Shown here piece after piece: positions 1-5,684 of a DNA stretch of 5,684 bases. Every line of letters starts with the position of its first letter. The first letter of the stretch is position 1. This stretch comes from Globobulimina sp. Its lineage: Eukaryota > Foraminifera > Rotaliida. Below the pieces are notes generated by a model. That model did no database searches, had not been told where the DNA came from, and was given only the letters and a program-made list of their open reading frames with translations. Location of the stretch: the NCBI GenBank assembly GCA_003354225.1, contig PIVH01000468.1, positions 1-5,684 on the forward strand, in the 5' to 3' direction. The position numbers and the translations under genes are program-made.

Positions 1-1
1 A

Positions 2-1534
2 GTAGATTTAGAGGAAGTATTCAATGGAACACAAGAAAATGTGTTACAAAACACAACTGTATCCAATTTATGCGGATTATTAAACCAATTAAATAAGATC
101 AGTCTGCATGCATCTGTCATATTTACCGATGTATTACAAACAACCACAAACACGAGTAATCGTATAAAAATCGCACGAAAACGTCTACACAATTTAGAAT
201 CCAAACTACCATCCGTCGAACAAATGTTTATACACAATGCACCGTCGTATTTCTACGATAATCCTTATAGCGTCAAGGAATACCTTCGAAATGATCCATT
301 AAATGGATTATTATTTTCACGCGAAGATGCGGACAATGTTGTAAATCAACGACGAAATACAGCCAGACCACCCACTGATTTATCACAATTAGATAACATA
401 TCCATTGCCGCGGGGCGTGGAGAATGCATTAAACAGTTTACAGATTCTGATTTTTTCATAAATGAATGGTTAGAAAACGAGAAACGAAAACGAGAGGAAA
501 GGCGCCAGCAACGACGTAAAGATCGAGCGAACCGCAAAAAGGAACGAGTCAAACGCAAACAAACTAAAAAAATACAAAAATTAAAGCGAAAACATTGGGA
601 TAAACAAGGCAATTTAATCGAAAATGAGGACGAACCCACGGAAATTGCAGTAAATCAACAATATCAATTAACAGATGATACCAATCGTAATTTCGATGCG
701 ATTCTAAGTTAATTAACGTTTTTGTATAAAGTGTTTTTAATCCGCGCAAATTCGCAAACATATATATTAATATTACACATTGCATGATACACAGAAAAGA
801 AAGGAAACAAAGCAAAACATGGCAAAAAGAAACAAATTGTGGAGCAAAAAGAAGAAAAACAGCCTCCGCCGCGTACAAAAATAAAGCATGTACATAAGCC
901 ACCGCCATTTGTGCCGCATGGACCGCCACCATTTAATCCATTGCGTATGCAACAAGACACAGGGTCAGAATCGAAGGACTCTGACGGTAAACAACCACCG
1001 CCGGTGCCACACGCAATGATGCCGACACCGTCACAATCAATTTCTGAACGGTCGCAAGCAAAATTGCGGGGACTATCTGCAGAGATACCAATGGGTGACA
1101 TATCATATGAGATAGCGGATGATGCACTATCTCCGGCTGAGATATATGCGAAAAATTATCAGAAACGAGATTTGGACAATGAACAATTAGATTTAACCTC
1201 GGCAAGTAATATTATTGCTACATCACCGATGGAGGTACGGCCAGTTGCGCCGAGGTTAGGTTTTTTGGGTGATATTGCGGGATTTAATAAGAAGGGCAAA
1301 TTGAAGAGAACCGAGATCAATGTGAATAGACATAAGCCAAAGGATAAAAGGACGAATCTGTTGGATCAGCTGAAGAATAATGTGGTGCATTTGAGTTCGG
1401 TGAATTTGAGGAAAGTTCAGCCGAAAAAAGAAGAGAAAAAGAATTTGATCTTTGAAGCGATGAAGGATAGGCGAAGACATATGGAGGATTCGAGCGAAGA
1501 GGATGAGTCCGATTGGGGTTCTGATTCTCAATAA
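2..1534 (+). CDS. SCAR: SCAR/WAVE family actin nucleation-promoting factor, 5'-partial, two exons
   Basis: SCAR/WAVE proteins are subunits of the WAVE regulatory complex and activate Arp2/3 downstream of Rac. The frame is open from base 2, so the first ~25 residues are probably missing. Counting from base 2, residues ~14-155 form the WAVE homology domain: a heptad-like helical segment (NKISLHASVIFTDVLQ), then the family signature FTDSDFF (146-152) before W156. A strongly basic segment follows (161-199). After an intron ending at 794 come a short proline-rich region (863-940 plus KQPPPVP), a WH2-like motif at 1256-1315 (FLGDI...KLKRTE), a second at 1352-1417 (LLDQL...LRKV), a central motif (IFEAMKDRRRHM) and an acidic tail with the expected Trp (DESDW, W at 1514-1516), ending at TAA 1532-1534. 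The visible protein is 474 or 481 residues depending on donor, normal for the family. Upstream exons and the true start are outside the window. Seen: motifs and frames. Known: family function. Inferred: the splice join. Confidence 0.9.
687..794 (+). other. Candidate intron in the SCAR gene (donor 687 or 708, acceptor 794)
   Basis: The SCAR frame hits TAA at 710-712 and TGA at 785-787, then resumes in the same frame with the expected proline-rich and VCA part. An intron ending in ACACAG at 794 removes both stops. Two upstream donors join in phase 1 to base 795: GTAATT at 687 (108-nt intron, closer to the GTRAGT consensus) and GTTAAT at 708 (87-nt intron). They differ by 21 nt, so the proteins differ by seven residues. 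A third donor, GTAAAT at 650, has the wrong phase for acceptor 794. Which one is used cannot be told without a transcript. Confidence 0.7.
1256..1417 (+). other. Tandem WH2-like actin-binding motifs within SCAR
   Basis: Two segments each show the WH2 pattern of an amphipathic LLxxI-type helix followed by an LKKT/V-type strand. The first (1256-1315) reads FLGDI, then nine positions on KLKRTE. The second (1352-1417) reads LLDQL, then LRKV. In classical WH2 motifs the I-to-L(K) spacing is about six residues; here it is about nine and twelve. The second lies directly before the central and acidic motifs, the normal position of the WAVE V motif. The first is inferred from pattern alone. Confidence 0.5.
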
Positions 1535-1535
1535 A
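1530..1535 (+). terminator. AATAAA polyadenylation-type signal overlapping the SCAR stop codon
   Basis: The SCAR stop codon TAA (1532-1534) lies inside a perfect AATAAA hexamer. A T-rich stretch follows within 100 nt (around 1577-1603), as expected downstream of a cleavage site. If used, the 3' UTR would be only some tens of nucleotides. AATAAA is common by chance in AT-rich DNA. Confidence 0.3.
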
Positions 1536-1917
1536 CATATTTTTAAGTTTCAACACAACAAAATGTAAAGTGTTCTTTCATTTTTGTTATTTTTTTTTTG
1601 TTTGTGGTGTGATTATATAACTATGTACGTTGTAAATTATGACATTTTGAATTTACTGGGAAAACTTAGTTGAAAAACAGTTTCAAATTCTATCCAAATT
1701 TATTGATATCGTCAGATCTGACATAATCAATTGAACAAAGTAATTTTTAGGTTCACACTTCTAAACTAAGTTTTTTAAAGCTTTTTGCACCTGATTTAGG
1801 GGCAGCGCCCCGCTCGCCGACCCTGCAAAAAAGTTTAAAAAACTTAGTCAATCACAAAAGTAGTCATTGCTGATAATTATGCTGTGCTTATGGGGGTATA
1901 ATAACTATAATTATGTT
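1535..1917. other. Intergenic region between convergent genes
   Basis: This 383-bp stretch separates the SCAR stop from the sulfotransferase stop on the other strand. No coding frame is convincing. It contains a T-rich tract (about 1577-1603), a perfect 12-bp palindrome at 1711-1722 and a nested inverted repeat at 1765-1848. On the minus strand an AATAAA (plus-strand TTTATT, 1699-1704) lies ~214 nt past the sulfotransferase stop. If that signal is used, the hairpin sits in the sulfotransferase 3' UTR. Confidence 0.7.
1765..1848. repeat. 84-bp nested inverted repeat with GC-rich core
   Basis: The outer arms, 1765-1789 and 1824-1848, are 25 nt each and reverse complements except at two adjacent positions. 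Inside lies a 34-nt core with a second perfect hairpin, GGGGC-AGC-GCCCC (1799-1811), followed by CGCTCGCCGACCC. The core is sharply GC-rich in otherwise AT-rich DNA. The arm end AAAACTTAGT recurs at 1661-1670, about 100 bp away. No clear target-site duplication flanks it. It could be a short non-autonomous element, a structured 3' UTR element serving one or both convergent genes, or a terminator-like hairpin. Confidence 0.7.
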
Positions 1918-3732
1918 TTAGTGGTGTTCTGATATTGATTCATAAAACAACATATCAACATTAGCAATGTTATTTGCCATCTCATACAACAGCATATCCA
2001 ATTTATTTTTATTCCGTAACAGTTCCTTCTCTTCTTTGCCCAATGCAACTTCAATATTCTTACTATTTATCCATTCCATGCGTGATGTCAGTGTCAGTGT
2101 CACTGGCTGCGACTGCGAGTAATGACTTCCTTTATTTGCATGCAACCAATATTTCACTGCGCTTCTATTTCCATGTTTACTCTCAATAATATTAAACAAA
2201 TACTGCCACACTGAATGATTAAAACTATCCTCAAATGGCAGAATATAATCAATATTCATCATCAAAAACACGGAGTTCACAAAATCAGCAATACCAATCT
2301 CATCATTCCTTGCATAAAAAGCATCATAGGTTACAGCTATCTCATTTTCAGAATGATTATATCCAAAAGAACGAGTATACAAATTAGTAATCCATCCCTT
2401 CATAAAATCAAAATTAAATTTCTCAATTCTCTGTCCAGCCCAACTCCAATTCATTGCCACCTTAAACGCAAATTTATTATATCTATCACTACCGAACCAA
2501 TACAATTTGTATGTTCCCGGTTCGCGGCCACAATGAAAACCGTCAATATCATGATACTTTGCCGTTAAATTTATTTTCGTCAAAACATCCTCAGCCAATT
2601 CATTCATATACAAATTCTCGAAAAATCCATTCAAATCACTTGCCAGATACGGTGGAGTATATATTATATGCTGTCCAGTTTCAGCATCAATCACATCAAA
2701 TATTTTCATAGTACAAACTTGAGGCGGATGCAAAATGGATTTATGATAAAACTCACCAATAAGCATAATATAGTGCTCAATGCAGTTTTTAATTTGCCTT
2801 TCAGTCGCATCCTTTGCTAAAATGGTTCTCCGCACAACAAAATCAGTCGGCTGTCTTTGTTGTTGTGTAATCCGTTGATCCAAGAAACTGTATATCCTTT
2901 TTAACGGCTGTCGGAATGGCAATATATATACAAACTGATCGCATAATGTTGGTATGGCTGATAGTCGATGTCCATGCATATTGCGTTCATATGCTAGTAA
3001 TTCCAGTCTTTTTTCATTTGCTTCCTTCAAATATTGTTGGCAAGACACTGAGCCCCAATCCGGTGACTTGAAGGCAGAATTAGTACGTCGAATGTTACAA
3101 TTTTGAATCTCTGGTTTCGTAGTGTTGAATCCCAATGCATTGAATGTTCTGCATACTGTTGATCCGCCACTCTTCACCACATGAATGAGGAAATATTTTT
3201 TCTCCTGTCTTGATAAGGCATTGTTGATGTTTTGTTGGCTCTCATTGTGTATCGTATGCAGTGTTTGTAGGATGTTATGCAGCATTTTGTTGGAGTTTAT
3301 GTTGCGTGCGTTGGTGATTAACATTATGTATCGACGCAATGAAACGTAATCTCTGTGGGTAAGGTTTTGCGTAATTGTTATTGTATTGGTGAGCTGCAGG
3401 AAGTGCTCTATATTGTATGATGAAATGTTGTCTCTGTAAATATTGCATTCGTTTTGGATTCTGATGGTTGATATATTTAATGATGAGAGGAATTTTGGAT
3501 ATAATATATAATGATAAAATAAACATTTCCATAACAATTGTAGGTTGATGTTAGTGCTGAGTGGTTGTTGTTGTATTGCATTGGTGATTGGTAGCCACAT
3601 ATCATTATTTTCGGTGAATATTTGGTTAGAAAACTTGGATTCATGAAAATAGATCAAAATGGTAATTAGAAACACAATAATGGAGAATATTAAAATACGT
3701 TTCAAAGTGACGGTATTGTTGTTAAAGGCCAT
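1918..3732 (-). CDS. Golgi-type membrane-anchored sulfotransferase family protein
   Basis: The predicted 604-residue enzyme would transfer sulfate from PAPS to a glycan or other acceptor in the Golgi lumen. The first ATG in frame (3732-3730) begins MAFNNNTVTLKR, directly before a single hydrophobic segment (residues ~13-29), a type II signal anchor. The frame extends to 3765 only through a non-ATG codon, so I reject that start. The 5'-phosphosulfate-binding loop is FLIHVVKSGGST (181-192; KSGGST at 3174-3157). The 3'-phosphate-binding motif is FVYILPFRQPLKRIYSF (267-283), with R274 and S282 at the classical eight-residue spacing. About ten N-x-S/T sequons lie in the lumenal part (e.g. N86, N102, N123, N163, N203, N388, N428, N459, N505, N522), supporting secretion-pathway topology. 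Residues 30-175 form a poorly conserved stem. The acceptor cannot be named, and subfamily (HS2ST-like, carbohydrate or protist-specific) is unresolved. The gene is intron-free here, convergent with SCAR and divergent from the GNAT-like gene. Confidence 0.8.
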   Translation of the reverse strand: MAFNNNTVTLKRILIFSIIVFLITILIYFHESKFSNQIFTENNDMWLPITNAIQQQPLSTNINLQLLWKCLFYHYILYPKFLSSLNISTIRIQNECNIYRDNISSYNIEHFLQLTNTITITQNLTHRDYVSLRRYIMLITNARNINSNKMLHNILQTLHTIHNESQQNINNALSRQEKKYFLIHVVKSGGSTVCRTFNALGFNTTKPEIQNCNIRRTNSAFKSPDWGSVSCQQYLKEANEKRLELLAYERNMHGHRLSAIPTLCDQFVYILPFRQPLKRIYSFLDQRITQQQRQPTDFVVRRTILAKDATERQIKNCIEHYIMLIGEFYHKSILHPPQVCTMKIFDVIDAETGQHIIYTPPYLASDLNGFFENLYMNELAEDVLTKINLTAKYHDIDGFHCGREPGTYKLYWFGSDRYNKFAFKVAMNWSWAGQRIEKFNFDFMKGWITNLYTRSFGYNHSENEIAVTYDAFYARNDEIGIADFVNSVFLMMNIDYILPFEDSFNHSVWQYLFNIIESKHGNRSAVKYWLHANKGSHYSQSQPVTLTLTSRMEWINSKNIEVALGKEEKELLRNKNKLDMLLYEMANNIANVDMLFYESISEHH

Positions 3733-3832
3733 TATTATTTGAAGCAAAGTTTTCGTCTGTGACAATTAAGAAAATCATGGTTCTCACCTCGCTCATAGAC
3801 GACAAATAGAAACAATACACCATATGACAACG

Positions 3833-3863
3833 ATATCGATATACTGTCAGATAGAAACAGTAT
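3833..3863. promoter_or_regulatory. Palindromic motif cluster upstream of the sulfotransferase
   Basis: ATATCGATAT (3833-3842) is a perfect 10-bp palindrome and contains TATCGATA. It is followed at once by a perfect 7-bp inverted repeat, ATACTGT (3841-3847) and ACAGTAT (3857-3863), with a 9-nt spacer. The cluster sits about 100-130 bp upstream of the sulfotransferase ATG, a plausible place for a factor-binding site. No factor is identified, and short palindromes are common in AT-rich DNA. Confidence 0.25.
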
Positions 3864-3881
3864 TTATGGATTTGCGAATAC

Positions 3882-4022
3882 ATGGTATATAGCTCTGAAA
3901 TTTTGGCAGCAAATCAAAAACCAAACATGATATTAACTGCAATGTCAGATGAAAGAAAAAAACAGAAAACAAAGTTAAGAAAGTTAAGAAAGTCAAATTG
4001 GTGGAGAAAGGAGAAAAAATAA
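3882..4022 (+). CDS. Possible 46-residue lysine/arginine-rich small ORF
   Basis: An ATG at 3882 opens 46 codons ending in TAA at 4020-4022. In-frame ATGs also occur at 3927 and 3942. The N-terminal half is uncharged to polar (MVYSSEILAANQ). The C-terminal half is very basic, with a KLRKLRKSNWWRKEKK ending partly encoded by a 9-bp tandem repeat. I recognise no family. It could be a real microprotein, an exon of an unseen gene, or chance in an A-rich purine-biased tract. The low-complexity composition makes chance the leading explanation. Confidence 0.15.
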   Translation: MVYSSEILAANQKPNMILTAMSDERKKQKTKLRKLRKSNWWRKEKK

Positions 4023-4409
4023 AACCGAAAATGCATAAAATAAGAAAACCAAATTAACAAAGAATGCGAAACCACCAATTTACAGAATCGCAAGAAATCA
4101 AAAAGAGAGATTTTGTGGTAAATAAAAATTACAAAGATACACAAAATAATGAAATTAAATCAAAAACGTACGGCTGGTCAGATGTGATAGTCTGAAATAA
4201 GAAAATATAACTACTTTTATCTCATTTATAATTGCTTCATCGTTTCTCTTTTTTTTTATCGTTTCTAATGGCTCCATTTGATTGAATTTGGAACGTGGAC
4301 GGATTAAAAATATTTAATTCGTTTTTTTAGTGTTTGTCGTTATTACCATCTGAGGATTTAGAGTACGTGTTGAGTTTTTGCAATTTGTAGTGGAACGTAA
4401 ATATATATA

Positions 4410-4446
4410 ATGGCAAATTCTGTGAGCTGTTCAATAGAAACGTCAG
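4410..4446 (+). CDS. Candidate first coding exon of the GNAT-like gene
   Basis: An ATG at 4410 with A at -3 and G at +4 codes for MANSVSCSIETS. Read unspliced it ends after 21 codons. A GT...AG intron from GTATCA (4447) to AAACAG (4500) would join it in phase 1 to base 4501 and enter the main frame as EYYKIE before the methionine at 4518. A branch-like CTGAT lies at 4457-4461, but the donor is a weak match to GTRAGT. The alternative is a 21-codon upstream ORF, with translation of the main protein starting at 4518. I cannot decide between them. Confidence 0.35.
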
Positions 4447-4500
4447 GTATCAAATCTGATCCAAACTATATGTAAACACGTTTCATCACAAAATAAACAG
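4447..4500 (+). other. Candidate 54-nt intron upstream of the GNAT-like frame
   Basis: The segment starts GTATCA and ends AAATAAACAG, contains the in-frame TAA that closes the 4410 reading frame, and its removal keeps frame with the downstream coding region. Its size is plausible for a compact protist gene. Phase agreement alone has about a one-in-three chance of being accidental. Confidence 0.35.
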
Positions 4501-4517
4501 AATATTACAAAATTGAA

Positions 4518-5684
4518 ATGTATGAATGCAGCGTCACATTTACCGCCAAACAACCCGTAAAAAACGATTCAACTGTTCGACAATGGGAAGCTGAGTTGGT
4601 TCATCACAAAGATGATAGACTTTCCACTTTGGCCAAAGTTTCATTTTCCGTGATTCATATTAACAAATTATCAGATTTATCTGTAGCGTACCCTGGTTTA
4701 TCACAACTAGAACTATTTGATGAATACAGGGAGTCCTTCTTTCATGATCTATTATATTTAGACAAAGCGGAGGTAATGACTGGTTTTCGTGGTTTCGGAT
4801 ATGGCCGTTGTTTGGTACAACGTATCATTGATTGTCATGGCCGATGGCACGATCCTGTAATCATTAAACCGTATCCTTTGCAATGGAAAAACATTGATAT
4901 CCAATCAAAACATAACAAACAATTCCAAAATGATATGCAAAAAATGATCACTGTTTGGGAAGAAATGGGATTTAAACAAATCAAATCAACTTCATATTGG
5001 TTACGAAATGAAGAATTCAGACAGCCAAAGATGCAAACATTTTGCAAATGTTTCCAGCCATCATCCAAAAAGCAACAAATCAAAATGACAGCGAATGCAT
5101 CAAATCATATCAATGGAGATACCGATTCAAAATCAGAATCCGTGGATGCTGCAGATACTGAATCGAAATCCGTGGATACTGCAATTGATATGGACTCATG
5201 TTATGTGCAATTCAGTTCAGAACAAAATGCAATCAATAATGTGGCGGAAGAGGATTATACAAGTTTATGGAATGCAGAGTTGATACATGAAACAACAGGA
5301 CGTGATAACGCAGTGTTAGCTACTGCCAGTTTTTGGTTTATTAATCTCAAGAGACTGGAGAAGGATTGTTTATATAGTCAGATTTTTGCAGTGTTTGATG
5401 CAAAGTGTCAAGAATTATACGATTTGTTCTGCTCTGTGCTGAATGCAGACAATTACGGTGATGGACCGTTTAAATTACATGAAAATGATCGGCTAACTAA
5501 TTTTCGAGGACGTTTACCCAAGGAAGTATTGACTGACTTGGAGAACAAGGGCACGCTGAAGGAATGGTGTAAGTTGGCTTGTTTTAGTGATGAGATGAAT
5601 GAAGGTGGAGGAGGTAATGTTGTCTATTTGGATCGAGTTAAGGTGAATAAATCATACAATGGGTTTGGATACGGACGGTGTTTG
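4518..5684 (+). CDS. Protein with two tandem GNAT-like (N-acetyltransferase-fold) domains, 3'-partial
   Basis: From the ATG at 4518 the frame stays open for 389 codons to the window end. Copy 1 (residues 2-164) ends with the elements expected of a GNAT core: LLYLDKAEV, the CoA pyrophosphate loop RGFGYGRCL (R91-x-x-G-x-G96, fitting Q/RxxGxG/A), a helix, the strand PVIIKPYP, and a late WEEMGFKQI resembling the C-terminal GF segment. Residues 181-227 are a low-complexity acidic/serine linker. Copy 2 (228 onward) repeats WNAELIH (copy 1: WEAELVH), LATASFWFIN (LAKVSFSVIH) and VVYLDRVKV...NGFGYGRCL, where the window ends, so its last third is missing. Copy 2 carries ~60 extra residues between these landmarks, including a GGGG run, and has Asn instead of Arg at the first loop position. 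The likely role is transfer of an acyl group from acyl-CoA; the substrate is unknown. I infer the GNAT fold from motif order, without a database match. An upstream exon at 4410-4446 may supply the true start. Confidence 0.7.
   Translation, partial: MYECSVTFTAKQPVKNDSTVRQWEAELVHHKDDRLSTLAKVSFSVIHINKLSDLSVAYPGLSQLELFDEYRESFFHDLLYLDKAEVMTGFRGFGYGRCLVQRIIDCHGRWHDPVIIKPYPLQWKNIDIQSKHNKQFQNDMQKMITVWEEMGFKQIKSTSYWLRNEEFRQPKMQTFCKCFQPSSKKQQIKMTANASNHINGDTDSKSESVDAADTESKSVDTAIDMDSCYVQFSSEQNAINNVAEEDYTSLWNAELIHETTGRDNAVLATASFWFINLKRLEKDCLYSQIFAVFDAKCQELYDLFCSVLNADNYGDGPFKLHENDRLTNFRGRLPKEVLTDLENKGTLKEWCKLACFSDEMNEGGGGNVVYLDRVKVNKSYNGFGYGRCL
5124..5183 (+). repeat. Two 30-nt in-frame repeats in the inter-domain linker
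   Basis: Bases 5124-5153 and 5154-5183 encode DSKSESVDAA and DTESKSVDTA. They share the block AATCCGTGGAT or close to it, and are a recent-looking in-frame tandem duplication within the Ser/Asp-rich linker joining the two GNAT-like domains. Such a repeat is likely to vary in copy number without affecting folding. Confidence 0.65.

Larger units (their letters stand above)
3733..4517. other. Divergent intergenic region (shared upstream region)
   Basis: This region separates the starts of the sulfotransferase (minus) and the GNAT-like gene (plus), so promoters for both should lie here. It holds a palindromic cluster at 3833-3863, an A-rich purine-biased tract (about 3945-4140) with 9-bp tandem copies of AAAGTTAAG (3971-3988), a T-run at 4249-4257 flanked by direct repeats ATCGTTTCT (4239-4247 and 4258-4266), and three copies of ATAGAAAC (3816, 3851, 4434). 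Between 4023 and 4409 I see no gene, tRNA or convincing conserved element. Confidence 0.6.

Noticed and set aside
41-712. The first SCAR part as a stand-alone 223-residue protein starting at 41
   Set aside because: Position 41 is GTG, not ATG. The frame is open back to base 2, and the C-terminal half of the WAVE architecture follows in the same frame after a short interruption, so this is an exon.
839-1534. The SCAR C-terminal half as a separate gene starting at 839
   Set aside because: The 839 start is also GTG, and the frame is open upstream to 788 with no ATG. It encodes exactly the proline-rich and VCA part missing from the preceding frame.
564-1556. Minus-strand ORFs opposite SCAR
   Set aside because: They are antisense shadows, rich in Phe, Leu, Ser and Cys from reading Lys/Glu/Pro codons backwards, with no recognisable domain.
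1757-1860. A complete transposon with target-site duplication around the hairpin
   Set aside because: The bases just outside the arms do not form a matching direct repeat, and there is no transposase, so I call only an inverted repeat.
1974-2711. Plus-strand ORFs opposite the sulfotransferase
   Set aside because: They are short, mutually overlapping, without motifs, and oppose a frame with strong domain evidence.
3733-3765. Extended N-terminus for the sulfotransferase
   Set aside because: The extension depends on a TTG codon. The first ATG at 3732 sits right before the signal-anchor segment, as expected.
3914-4144. Minus-strand 76-codon Phe-rich ORF in the divergent intergenic region
   Set aside because: Its hydrophobic composition is the direct complement of the A-rich purine-biased tract, and it has no signal- or membrane-protein pattern beyond Phe/Leu/Ser enrichment.
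4835-5283. ORFs overlapping the GNAT-like gene in other frames
   Set aside because: They are shadows of the 389-codon frame, whose two internal copies conserve protein while synonymous sites vary, which shows that this is the coding frame.

Overview
This is an AT-rich nuclear DNA segment from a eukaryote, most likely a free-living, motile protist. The grounds are a SCAR/WAVE actin regulator, a Golgi-type sulfotransferase with a signal anchor, reading frames joined only across short GT...AG introns, and an AATAAA signal at a gene end. I cannot assign the lineage: amoebozoan, heterolobosean, rhizarian and other protists all remain possible. There are no operons, tRNAs, rRNAs, CRISPR arrays or mobile-element genes.

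Layout. (1) Bases 2-1534, plus strand: most of a SCAR/WAVE gene whose 5' end lies before the window. It is split by one short intron ending at 794. (2) Bases 1535-1917: intergenic DNA between two convergent genes. It holds a 12-bp perfect palindrome and an 84-bp nested hairpin with a strikingly GC-rich core. (3) Bases 1918-3732, minus strand: a complete 604-residue membrane-anchored sulfotransferase. (4) Bases 3733-4517: the divergent intergenic region, with palindromic motifs, an A-rich tract, a possible 46-codon basic small ORF (3882-4022), and a candidate first exon plus 54-nt intron for the next gene. (5) Bases 4518-5684, plus strand: a gene open to the window end, coding for two diverged copies of a GNAT-like (N-acetyltransferase-fold) domain. 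It is cut off just after the CoA-binding motif of copy two.

The three genes show no functional link: cytoskeleton control, Golgi glycan sulfation, and probable acyl transfer. The most notable observations are these. All three genes switch from C-rich to G-rich sense strands between their 5' and 3' parts, whatever their orientation. The SCAR protein appears to carry two WH2 motifs where WAVE proteins normally have one. The acetyltransferase-like protein has an old internal duplication. The convergent intergenic region contains a nested hairpin that may be a repeated element or an RNA structure.
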